From contig JAZKDB010000001.1 of assembly GCA_040387755.1 (NCBI GenBank), positions 558,001 to 622,000 on the forward strand: a stretch of 64,000 nt of DNA, written 5' to 3'. The notes beneath the pieces were generated by a model. It was not told where the DNA came from. It saw only the letters and a program-made list of their open reading frames with translations, and ran no database searches. The position numbers were made by a program, and so were the translations under genes. Positions 24,323 through 31,863 of the stretch are shown one piece after another. Each line of letters begins with the position of its first letter. Position 1 is the stretch's first letter. The DNA comes from Rurimicrobium sp040387755 (GTDB taxonomy: Bacteria; Bacteroidota; Bacteroidia; Chitinophagales; Chitinophagaceae).

Positions 24323-25327
24323 TTAGTTTCTTACTACGCGTATTTCTACACGTCTGTTTTTTTGTGCGTCTTCTTCAGTTTCTTCGATAGCTATAATAGG
24401 TCTGCGTTTGCCATGCCCTATATATCCAAGTCTGTTGGCAGTAATACCTTTATCAATAAGGTATTGATAAATAAACCTTGCTCGGTTTTCAGACAGTTTC
24501 AATTCGTGTGTATCAGTGTCCAATGCATCTCCTTCGCCTTGCATACAACATACGTGACCTTCAATATTAATGGCGAGGTTAGGGAAATCCTGAAGTGTCT
24601 GCAATAGCTCTTGCAATATAGGTTCACTCTCTTTGGTAATGTAATGACGGGTAGGTTGAAAATGGATGGTTTCAATACGCATCACTTCATTAGTTTTCAG
24701 CCCGCTCAATCCTTCAAATCTGCTTTTTACAGGTGGTTTTGCCTGTGCTGCTTTTTTGATAGTAGAAGCTACCGGCCTAGGTCCTACAAGTAAATGTTCA
24801 TTGTCAGGTCGATCTGGTTTTACAGTAGCTGTTTTTTTTTCAATAGGAATTAAATGCCCGTCTGTTTGTATTTCTGAAAGTTGAATACCTTTTTTAGGCT
24901 TTTGGGCCAACCCTTTCTTTTCTTCTGTTGTAGAGGAGGCTCTTTTTATGAAAATGGCTACACGCCTGTCTTCGGGATATCCATCTGTAGTTTTTGGTAA
25001 GGTTCTTTTTACTTCACCAATGCCTTCGCAGACTAATATTTGTTGTTCTTTGATTTTGTGTATTAAGAGATAATCCTTTACATTTTTTGCTCTTCCTTGA
25101 GCCAGTCCCATATTGGCAGGTTCATTACCCAGATAATCGGCATAGCCATAAATCAACATATTAGCCCCTTGTGCTATGATGGCTATTGAGTCTAATTTTT
25201 TCTTTGCTGTAATATTCAGTTCGGTAATATTTATCGGAAAAAGAACCTTGATAGTATCGTATCCACTCTGTGCAAAGCCAGATGCATTGAACGCCAGAAA
25301 AAATATTATGGAATAAAAGCATTTCAA
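24323..25327 (-). CDS. Protein with two OmpA-like domains
   Basis: 334 residues. Signal peptide (MKCFYSIIFFLAFNASGFAQ) from a TTG start at 25327; an ATG nearby is out of frame. Two OmpA C-terminal type domains: domain 1 (about 25-130) with LDSIAIIAQGANMLIYGYADYLGNEPANMGLAQGRAKNVKDYLL, and domain 2 (about 225-334) with INIEGHVCCMQGEG, LSENRARFIYQYLIDKGI, RLGYIGHGKRRP and the ending QKNRRVEIRVV. Such domains bind peptidoglycan. A linker of about 90 residues rich in Lys and Pro lies between. There is no barrel, so it is likely a periplasmic or lipid-free cell-wall-binding protein. Its stop is three bases from the start region of the YigZ-family gene. Domain 1 seems more diverged than 2. Confidence 0.88.
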   Translation of the reverse strand: MKCFYSIIFFLAFNASGFAQSGYDTIKVLFPINITELNITAKKKLDSIAIIAQGANMLIYGYADYLGNEPANMGLAQGRAKNVKDYLLIHKIKEQQILVCEGIGEVKRTLPKTTDGYPEDRRVAIFIKRASSTTEEKKGLAQKPKKGIQLSEIQTDGHLIPIEKKTATVKPDRPDNEHLLVGPRPVASTIKKAAQAKPPVKSRFEGLSGLKTNEVMRIETIHFQPTRHYITKESEPILQELLQTLQDFPNLAINIEGHVCCMQGEGDALDTDTHELKLSENRARFIYQYLIDKGITANRLGYIGHGKRRPIIAIEETEEDAQKNRRVEIRVVRN

Positions 25328-25440
25328 TGATAGAACTTTAATAAGGATATTGAAACAAAAAGGATATTAAATAAACCAACGCTCATTCGTTGTATATTCA
25401 ATATCCTCTTCCTAATGTCGTATTTGATTTGTTGCAACAA

Positions 25441-25575
25441 TTATTTGTGCGGACCTCTTGGGGCCTGTCCTCTGTATTTTTTGTGTGGCAAAATACGTTT
25501 GTTACAACTTGCGGCCATTAAAGAAATAGTAATTAATGATAACAATGCGATTGTGATGTATTTATTTATTTTCAT
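25441..25575 (-). CDS. Small lipoprotein (44 aa)
   Basis: A 44-codon ORF (ATG 25575, TAA 25441), shorter than usual ORF-search cutoffs. The first 24 residues, MKINKYITIALLSLITISLM then AASC, are a clean lipoprotein signal with C24 as anchor. The mature part is about 20 residues and basic: NKRILPHKKYRGQAPRGPHK. Similar tiny lipoproteins with a short basic, glycine/proline-rich mature end occur in Bacteroidota; no function is known. The lipobox and clean stop support it; it lies in a 322-bp gap between the OmpA and rluA-type genes with no other feature. Confidence 0.6.
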   Translation of the reverse strand: MKINKYITIALLSLITISLMAASCNKRILPHKKYRGQAPRGPHK

Positions 25576-25649
25576 AAAAGTTGAAATGTTATTATTAAGA
25601 TGCTTAAAGGTAAAAATTTTATTCGTAAAACAAATAGATTGGAATAAAA

Positions 25650-26741
25650 CTATCCATTATCAATTTTGTCTTTCAATTGTTTGGTCATTCCTCCAATATA
25701 AGTTCGCCATTTTTCAATAACAGAAACCATATCTTCAGGTATTTCGGAATCAAACATTACAGGCAGCCCCGTTCCAGGATGAATAAAGCCTAATTCCTTG
25801 GCATGAAGCGCATGACGCGGAAGTAGTTTGAAGCAATTTTCGACAAACTGCTTATACTTGGTAAATACAGTCCCTTTGACAATAAAGTCACCGCCATAGG
25901 TACTGTCACTAAACAGTGGATGGCCAATATGTTTCATGTGCACCCGTATTTGATGAGTGCGGCCTGTTTCCAGTCGCAACTCAATCAATGTTACGTAGTT
26001 GAATCTTTCAATAACTTTATAATGCGTAATTGCTTCTTTACCATAATCGCCATCCGGGTAGGCGGCCATTATTTTACGAAAACGTTGATGACGACCTATA
26101 TGGGCTACCACAGTACCTTCATCTTCTTCCATATTGCCCCATACCAATGCTATATAACGACGATGTACAGTATGGTTCTTGAACTGAAGGCCCATTTTTT
26201 GCATCGCCGTTTCGTGTTTGGCGATTACCAGCAAACCACTGGTATCTTTATCTATCCGATGTACCAGACCAATACGTGGCAACTCTTCCGTTTCTTCTTT
26301 TTTAAGGTAAAAAGACAAGCCGTTGACTAAAGTGCCTCTTGGATTGCCACATCCAGGATGAACCACCATGCCTACTTTTTTATTGATAATCATGATGTCT
26401 TCATCTTCATGCACAATATCAAGTGGCAAATCTTCAGCAACAATTTCATACAGTTCCGAGGGGCGTGTCTCAAAAATTACAATCTCTTCGCCCGGCTTGA
26501 TTTTATGGTTTGATTTTACAATCTTATCATTGACCAAAATCAATCCTTCATCAAGTGCCTGTTGTATTTTAGTACGTGTAGCACCTTCAATTCTGTTTTG
26601 TAAAAACTTATCAATGCGTACCGATTCCTGGCCTTTATTGACAATAAATCTTTCGCGTTCGGCCAATACAGTTTCGCCCGAAGCTTCCGCTTCATCCCCG
26701 TCTCCGTAATCTTCTATTTCATCTTCTTCGTATTCGGCCAT
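25650..26741 (-). CDS. RluA family 23S rRNA pseudouridine synthase
   Basis: 363 residues. An acidic N-terminus (about 1-25) precedes an S4 RNA-binding domain (RIDKFLQNRIEGATRTKIQQALDEGLILVNDK, about 42-75), then the catalytic domain with the RluA motif GLVHRIDKDTSGLLVIAKHE (aspartate D in IDKD) and GRTHQIRVHMKHIGHPLFSD near residue 265. This is the RluD-like layout, likely modifying helix 69 of 23S rRNA, but position specificity cannot be told from the sequence. The acidic 25-residue extension is common in Bacteroidota. It follows the DoxX-thioredoxin gene on the same strand (12-nt gap). Confidence 0.92.
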   Translation of the reverse strand: MAEYEEDEIEDYGDGDEAEASGETVLAERERFIVNKGQESVRIDKFLQNRIEGATRTKIQQALDEGLILVNDKIVKSNHKIKPGEEIVIFETRPSELYEIVAEDLPLDIVHEDEDIMIINKKVGMVVHPGCGNPRGTLVNGLSFYLKKEETEELPRIGLVHRIDKDTSGLLVIAKHETAMQKMGLQFKNHTVHRRYIALVWGNMEEDEGTVVAHIGRHQRFRKIMAAYPDGDYGKEAITHYKVIERFNYVTLIELRLETGRTHQIRVHMKHIGHPLFSDSTYGGDFIVKGTVFTKYKQFVENCFKLLPRHALHAKELGFIHPGTGLPVMFDSEIPEDMVSVIEKWRTYIGGMTKQLKDKIDNG

Positions 26742-26753
26742 AATATTAATTAT

Positions 26754-27656
26754 TTATTTTTTCCAGGTTTTGAGTAAAGTAGTATTGAGTTGCACATAGG
26801 TAACTCTACGTTCCTTAATCCCATTATTGACCCAATAAATTTGAGGTACATAGTGTCCTGCCAGTTTTATAAATTCGGCAGAATTATCGTAAATAAAATG
26901 GGGTACTCTACCTGATTTTGTGTCTTTAAAAAAATCGTTTGAGTCTACCGGACTTCCGTTAATGACCATAAAGATAGGAACTGTACTATCCTCTGCATAA
27001 ATATCTTTAAAAATACGTGCTGCATTGCGGCAATGAGGGCAACCAATACTCATGAATGCTACCAGATGCTTTCCTTTACGCAAGTCTACAGACGGTTGAT
27101 AGCTTGTATCTCTGTAAAGTGGATTAAGGTTGATAGGAGTAGGTTTTTGCGCATAAGGAACAAAGACGAAAGGTAGTGCCAACATGGCTATTCCTCCGAT
27201 TGTGGCAATAATACCTTGGAAGCGATAAGGCTTTACAGGGTATATTCTCGAAAGTAGAATAGTGATTGCCAAAAGCCCTATGTTTTTCAGGATGCTTACA
27301 GATGGTGACATAGGAAGACTGTCACCAAAACAACCACAATCAACATCATTCCCTTTTGTTATCCAAAGTATAACCAAGTAAATAGTCATGGCTATCAGAA
27401 AAAGGATGGTAATGGGGTAGGTGAACTTCTTAAGATAAAAATGCCCCAGCATAAACAAGGCCAGCAAAAATTCGAAACCTATAAAAAAACGGGCTAAAAA
27501 AAATGAAAATGAATTAGGTATGCCCATATCCATAAATGTCCATTCGAATGGCTCGATAGTAATAAATTTAGCTACAGCAGAAAATATAAAAATTGCGCTA
27601 AGCAGCAAGAGTAGAATAAATCCGATGATTGATTTAGTACTAATGGAACGTGCCAT
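26754..27656 (-). CDS. DoxX/MauE-type membrane protein fused to thioredoxin-like domain
   Basis: 300 residues. The N-terminal half has four hydrophobic helices of the DoxX/MauE type (about 10-30, 48-70, 78-98, 118-140), with the MauE-type motif NDVDCGCFGD (about 99-108). The C-terminal half (about 185-290) is a thioredoxin-like fold with a CxxC: LVAFMSIGCPHCRNAARIF. The combination, known in Bacteroidota as the BT_3928 family, suggests electron transfer across the cytoplasmic membrane to periplasmic thiols, but the partner is unknown. It lies between rluA-type and the E2 gene, all on the minus strand. Confidence 0.87.
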   Translation of the reverse strand: MARSISTKSIIGFILLLLLSAIFIFSAVAKFITIEPFEWTFMDMGIPNSFSFFLARFFIGFEFLLALFMLGHFYLKKFTYPITILFLIAMTIYLVILWITKGNDVDCGCFGDSLPMSPSVSILKNIGLLAITILLSRIYPVKPYRFQGIIATIGGIAMLALPFVFVPYAQKPTPINLNPLYRDTSYQPSVDLRKGKHLVAFMSIGCPHCRNAARIFKDIYAEDSTVPIFMVINGSPVDSNDFFKDTKSGRVPHFIYDNSAEFIKLAGHYVPQIYWVNNGIKERRVTYVQLNTTLLKTWKK

Positions 27657-27704
27657 AGATTAAATTCGTTATTCGATAAAAGGATAGTGACAGCTTTATA
27701 AAAA

Positions 27705-27727
27705 GAAAGAGCCATAGAGGCTCTTTC
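27705..27727 (-). terminator. Hairpin terminator of the pyruvate dehydrogenase E2 gene
   Basis: 9-bp arms 27705-27713 and 27719-27727 with a 5-nt loop; a T-run follows on the minus strand directly after the E2 stop at 27737. Confidence 0.8.
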
Positions 27728-27736
27728 ACTAATATT

Positions 27737-29359
27737 TTAGGCCAGCATGGTTACCGGATTTTCGAGATATGTTTTGAGTGTTTGTAAAAACTTCGCTCCC
27801 ACTGCACCATCTACCACACGGTGATCGCAACTGAGTGTAAGCTTTAATATTTGTCTTACTACTACTGAGTTGTTTTCGACAACCGGAGTAGGTACAATGT
27901 TTCCAACCGCCAAAATACAACTATCCGGAGGGTTGATAATCGCTGTAAACTCGTCAATGCCCATCATGCCAAGATTAGATATGGTGAAGGTATTACCGGT
28001 AAACTCGCTAGGTTGAATTTTTTTGTTACGGGCTTTTGAATATAAATCACCGGCGGTTGTGGCGATTTGAGTTAAAGACAATTGGTCTGCAAATTTTATT
28101 ACAGGAACAATCAGCCCTTCTTCAACAGCAATAGCGCTTCCGATATTAATATGATGGTTGGCACGTATAAAGTCGCCCATCCATGAACTATTTACATCAG
28201 GATGCTTGCGCAGAGCCATTGCAGACGCTTTGATGATAAAATCATTAAATGATATTTTTGTGCCACCCAGGTCATTGATTTGCTTGCGCGCTTCCATGGC
28301 CTTATCCATTGTTACCGAAATTTTGAGGTAAAAGTGGGGAGCGCTGAATTTGCTTTCTGCCAAACGCGATGCGATAATTTTTCGCATCTGTGTCAGTGGT
28401 GTATCAGTATAACTTTCTGTACCAGTAGCTGTAATTGTTGCCGGAGCGGCAGCAGGACTGGTTTTTGAAGCCTGTGGTGTATAATTATCGATATCTCTTT
28501 TTACAATTCGGCCACCATCTCCACTACCGGCAAGTGCATTGATATCAATACCTTTTTCCTGAGCAATTTTCTTTGCCAGTGGTGAAATTTTTACGCGATT
28601 ATCATTATCGCTGTGTTCTGTTGTTGCCTGTGATGGAGTAATGGAAGCTGTGTTTGACGTTGTGCCTGAAACGGTTGTTGGTGCGGGAGTATTATTGGCG
28701 CTTGTACCTGGTGCAGGAGCGTTTAAAATACCTTGAATATCAGTTCCGGGTTTACCTACAATAGCAATAATTTCATTGATTTTGGCTGCACTTCCTGCGG
28801 GTACACCAATGTGTAATAAAGTGCCATCGGCATAGCCCATTACTTCCATTGTGGCCTTGTCTGTTTCTACTTCTGCCAATACATCGTCATTCTTTACAAC
28901 ATCTCCTACACTCTTGTTCCAGACTACAATTTTACCTTCTGTCATAGTATCACTCAGCAAAGGCATTCTTACTACAGTAACGCCATCTGGTATCGCAGAT
29001 GAGGTAACTGGGGCAGCTGTAACAGCTTCAGGAGCAGAAGAAGTGTTTTGTGGGGCAGGATTTGGTGCAACATCAGTTCCAGCAGCAGTACCTTTGTCTA
29101 ACAATGAGGTGTATTCTTCGCCTTCCTTACCAATAATGGCAATGATATCATTAACTTTAGCCGCTTTGCCTTTTTCTACACCAATGTACAAAATGGTGCC
29201 ACTTACAAAAGGCATTACTTCCATAGTTGCTTTATCTGTTTCTACATCAGCAAGTACATCGTCTGCTTTTACTTTGTCACCTACTTTTTTGTGCCATTCT
29301 GCTATCACTCCTTCTTTCATCGTATCGCTCAGTAGCGGCATTCTTATCACTTCGGCCAT
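27737..29359 (-). CDS. Pyruvate dehydrogenase E2 component (dihydrolipoamide acetyltransferase)
   Basis: 540 residues. Two lipoyl domains: about 1-80 with DVETDKATMEV and about 132-210 with AEVETDKATMEV, each with the lipoyl-lysine in ETDKATMEV. Pro/Ala/Thr-rich linkers follow, then the E1/E3-binding peripheral domain (VKISPLAKKIAQEKGIDINAL, about 253-275) and the catalytic acetyltransferase domain (about 310-540) with the active-site motif DHRVVDGAVGAKFLQ. It transfers the acetyl group from lipoamide to CoA in the pyruvate dehydrogenase complex in the cytoplasm. The E1 and E3 genes are not in the window. Terminator at 27705-27727. Confidence 0.93.
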   Translation of the reverse strand: MAEVIRMPLLSDTMKEGVIAEWHKKVGDKVKADDVLADVETDKATMEVMPFVSGTILYIGVEKGKAAKVNDIIAIIGKEGEEYTSLLDKGTAAGTDVAPNPAPQNTSSAPEAVTAAPVTSSAIPDGVTVVRMPLLSDTMTEGKIVVWNKSVGDVVKNDDVLAEVETDKATMEVMGYADGTLLHIGVPAGSAAKINEIIAIVGKPGTDIQGILNAPAPGTSANNTPAPTTVSGTTSNTASITPSQATTEHSDNDNRVKISPLAKKIAQEKGIDINALAGSGDGGRIVKRDIDNYTPQASKTSPAAAPATITATGTESYTDTPLTQMRKIIASRLAESKFSAPHFYLKISVTMDKAMEARKQINDLGGTKISFNDFIIKASAMALRKHPDVNSSWMGDFIRANHHINIGSAIAVEEGLIVPVIKFADQLSLTQIATTAGDLYSKARNKKIQPSEFTGNTFTISNLGMMGIDEFTAIINPPDSCILAVGNIVPTPVVENNSVVVRQILKLTLSCDHRVVDGAVGAKFLQTLKTYLENPVTMLA

Positions 29360-29493
29360 AAAAATATTATTGTTCGAGAGGTTTTATTGTTGTGTTTGAA
29401 GTTCCAAAAATAGCAAATCCACTCTTATTTCTCTATTGTTTTTAAGAAAAGGAATACAAAAGTTGAATATTGATTTTTTAATGTTTCGTATTC

Positions 29494-29994
29494 TTATGGT
29501 GTAAGATAAATATCTGGTGTTGTAAAGCGGTTACTTTCATTGCCAGCTTTATCTTTTATATAAATTTCAAGACGAAGAGTATCTCCATCCGGATGATCGG
29601 GTCTTAATGCAAGAAATGCTGCCTGTATACCCAGAGCACATTGTCCTGAAACACCTTGTGTAGGATCAATATAATCAGGCAATTCTTGAGGAAAATAGTA
29701 GTTTATCATTTCTGTATCCCGATTGTCTATTGTATAAATATCGAAATTGCCAGAAGATGGTGTATTACCCAAATCTCCATTTTTATCTGAGAAATTAAAA
29801 TTTACATTGATGTATTGATTACTCCCAACTTTCATTGTATTTCCGGAAAGTCCAACAAAATTAATTTCAGGTGGATTATTGCCTTTTGAGCCTCCGCTCT
29901 TGTTGCAGGCGAAAAGAAATAGCGTGAAGAAAAGGAAAACACTGAACTGTACCAGAAGCCAATTAGCTTTGTATTTATTTCGTTTTGTGAGCAC
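29494..29994 (-). CDS. Hypothetical lipoprotein
   Basis: 166 residues from a GTG at 29994 (MLTKRNKYKANWLLVQFSVFLFF, then TLFLFACNKS: lipid cysteine in FLFAC). The body is beta-rich: INFVGLSGNTMKVGSNQYINVN, FNFSDKNGDLGN, YFPQELPDYIDPTQGVSGQC and RLEIYIKDKAGNESN; the DKAGN motif resembles Ig-like or cadherin-type repeats. I recognise no family. A promoter (TTTG 30045-30048, -7 TATTTTTG 30017-30024, 20 bp apart) stands just upstream and supports this start over the longer frame. It is divergent to the LuxE-like gene, whose ATG overlaps that promoter region. Confidence 0.7.
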   Translation of the reverse strand: MLTKRNKYKANWLLVQFSVFLFFTLFLFACNKSGGSKGNNPPEINFVGLSGNTMKVGSNQYINVNFNFSDKNGDLGNTPSSGNFDIYTIDNRDTEMINYYFPQELPDYIDPTQGVSGQCALGIQAAFLALRPDHPDGDTLRLEIYIKDKAGNESNRFTTPDIYLTP

Positions 29995-30016
29995 AATATT
30001 TTTTTTTGTTGTTTTG

Positions 30017-30048
30017 CAAAAATATTTCCTGCTCAAAAATAAACCAAA
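30017..30048 (-). promoter_or_regulatory. Promoter of the hypothetical lipoprotein gene
   Basis: On the minus strand TTTG (30048-30045) is followed after 20 bp by TATTTTTG (30024-30017), a full Bacteroidota-type promoter. The start codon at 29994 is about 17-20 nt downstream of the expected start site. Confidence 0.65.
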
Positions 30049-30053
30049 AACCA

Positions 30054-31043
30054 ATGCCTTTCGATACTATCAATGGAAATGATTTGCTGGAGTATTCTGT
30101 TCAGGATTTTGAGGCTACAGCTCTGAAGCTGTATCATTATCAGTATGAGCATAATGAATTATACAAAGCTTATAATGATGCTTTGAGAATTGAGCCTGAA
30201 AAAATTAAGCGTATTGAGCAGATTCCTTTTTTGCCTATTTCCTTTTTTAAGTCACATATAGTCAATTCTTTTACTGGTAGAAAAGCCTCCATTATTTTTG
30301 ATAGTAGCGGTACTTCCGGAATGATACCCAGTCAACATCATGTTCTGGATACGAATTTGTACAAAACAGTTGCAAAACATGGTTTTGAGCAGTTTTATGG
30401 TCCCGTAGGCGAGTGGGTGATTTTAGCCTTATTACCTTCTTATCTTGAGCGTAGTACTTCTTCGCTGGTGCATATGGCTAAAATGCTGATGGAAGAAAGC
30501 AACCATCCGGAGAACGGGTTTTATTTGAATGAATTTGATGAGTTGAAACAACAATTACTGGCATTAAAGCGGCAAAATCTGAAAGTACTTTTGTTAGGTG
30601 TCACTTTTGCGCTGCTGGACTTTGCGACGCAATTTCCTGAAGATTTGAGTGGGGTAGTAGTAATGGAAACGGGAGGGATGAAAGGCAGGCAGGCGGAATG
30701 GACGCGGACTCAGGTACATCAGTATTTATCAGAAAAGTGGAATTTGACCCAAATCCATTCTGAGTATGGAATGACAGAATTATTATCCCAGGCTTATGCA
30801 ATATCTGAAGGAATTTTCCGGCCCATAAAAACGATGAGGGCGTTAGTCAGGGACGTACAGGACCCGCTGGATACAAATAAGTCGGGTCAGGGCGCACTCA
30901 ATATTATTGACCTTGCCAATGTACATTCTTGCTCTTTTATTGCTACTGAAGATATGGGTAGAGTATATGGTGATGGGACTTTTGAAGTGTTGGGCAGAAT
31001 GGATTTTGCGGCTTTAAGGGGTTGCAGCCTGATGGCTATATAA
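30054..31043 (+). CDS. LuxE/PaaK-like acyl-protein synthetase family protein
   Basis: 329 residues from the ATG at 30054 (MPFDTINGND). It looks like the LuxE family of acyl-adenylating enzymes: the nucleotide-binding loop SSGTSG is at 84-89 (IIFDSSGTSGMIPSQHHVL), followed by VVVMETGGMKGRQAEW and LTQIHSEYGMTELLSQAYA (the YGMTE motif, about 240), and EDMGRVYGDGTFEVLGRMD near the end. LuxE activates fatty acids for bioluminescence, but in Bacteroidota such genes are stand-alone and commonly annotated as acyl transferases of unknown substrate. No acyl carrier partner is near. The gene ends in a terminator at 31048-31080. Confidence 0.8.
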   Translation: MPFDTINGNDLLEYSVQDFEATALKLYHYQYEHNELYKAYNDALRIEPEKIKRIEQIPFLPISFFKSHIVNSFTGRKASIIFDSSGTSGMIPSQHHVLDTNLYKTVAKHGFEQFYGPVGEWVILALLPSYLERSTSSLVHMAKMLMEESNHPENGFYLNEFDELKQQLLALKRQNLKVLLLGVTFALLDFATQFPEDLSGVVVMETGGMKGRQAEWTRTQVHQYLSEKWNLTQIHSEYGMTELLSQAYAISEGIFRPIKTMRALVRDVQDPLDTNKSGQGALNIIDLANVHSCSFIATEDMGRVYGDGTFEVLGRMDFAALRGCSLMAI

Positions 31044-31047
31044 AAAA

Positions 31048-31080
31048 AGAGCCCTTAACAAATAATGTAAGGGCTCTTAT
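31048..31080. terminator. Hairpin terminator behind the LuxE-like gene
   Basis: Arms 31048-31058 and 31068-31078 with an A-run before and T-run after; also suits the convergent gene ending at 31095. Confidence 0.8.
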
Positions 31081-31094
31081 GTAAAAAAGATATA

Positions 31095-31811
31095 CTAATA
31101 AAAGTCGCAATTATTAGGGCAAAGTGAGGAGCCGTCCAGCATCTCCACCTCAACACCTCTGGTACCTGCACTCATAGCAGATACAATCACAACAATATTG
31201 CCTTCGTTGTTTTTGCCAAATGAAAGTCTTAAATTATTCACGGCAGTGGCACCGTTGTTTTTGATGATTTTATCCAAAGTGCTTCTTTGAAGCAATATTC
31301 CTCTGATTTCTGCTTTGTCAGGATTCTCTTCGTAGTGGGCAATATAGGTCTTGGCCAATGCGCTGACAATATTTTGGCGCGATGAATTTGCCGCAGTTTG
31401 GTCATCTCCAAGAGAATTGGCCTGAAAACTCATATTTGAACTGCTGTAAAGTAGGCAATCATTAGATAGAGTATTGTAATTTCTGTCTACAGGTGCAACA
31501 ATAGCTACTTTGTTGCTGTTACTAAAATTGCCAGCCATTGAATAACCAAATAGCACAGCTACAGTGTTGCTACCTGTCGAAGACATAAATCTGTAGATAT
31601 CTCCGCCATTTAATCCGATAGAATTTGCAAAGAAATTGCTTTCGTTTGAATTCTGGACCAATATTTGATTGATTTCTTCAGGATTGTTGAGTGTAACAGG
31701 ATTGGATGGTCTTGTAAATCCCGCATCCGTCGCTGAGCATAAAAATGTGAAAGCTGCAATTGAAACGATAGCTTTTGCTGGTCGAATAAGTGTAGATTTT
31801 TGGAATTTCAT
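31095..31811 (-). CDS. Hypothetical secreted protein
   Basis: 238 residues from ATG 31811. An N-terminal hydrophobic stretch (IVSIAAFTFLCSATDAG, about 14-30) looks like a signal peptide. The rest is Asn/Ser-rich and without a recognised domain, with segments such as NESNFFANSIGLNGGDIYRF, NTVAVLFGYSMAGNF and AEIRGILLQRSTLDKII. The C-terminus has two cysteines in SSLCPNNCDFY. I cannot assign a function. It is divergent from the TPR protein at 31864 with 52 nt between them, so their promoters overlap. Confidence 0.65.
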   Translation of the reverse strand: MKFQKSTLIRPAKAIVSIAAFTFLCSATDAGFTRPSNPVTLNNPEEINQILVQNSNESNFFANSIGLNGGDIYRFMSSTGSNTVAVLFGYSMAGNFSNSNKVAIVAPVDRNYNTLSNDCLLYSSSNMSFQANSLGDDQTAANSSRQNIVSALAKTYIAHYEENPDKAEIRGILLQRSTLDKIIKNNGATAVNNLRLSFGKNNEGNIVVIVSAMSAGTRGVEVEMLDGSSLCPNNCDFY

Positions 31812-31863
31812 AATTTAAATTTTGGGACAAAATATAAATTAATTTTATACTTTTATAGCTTCT

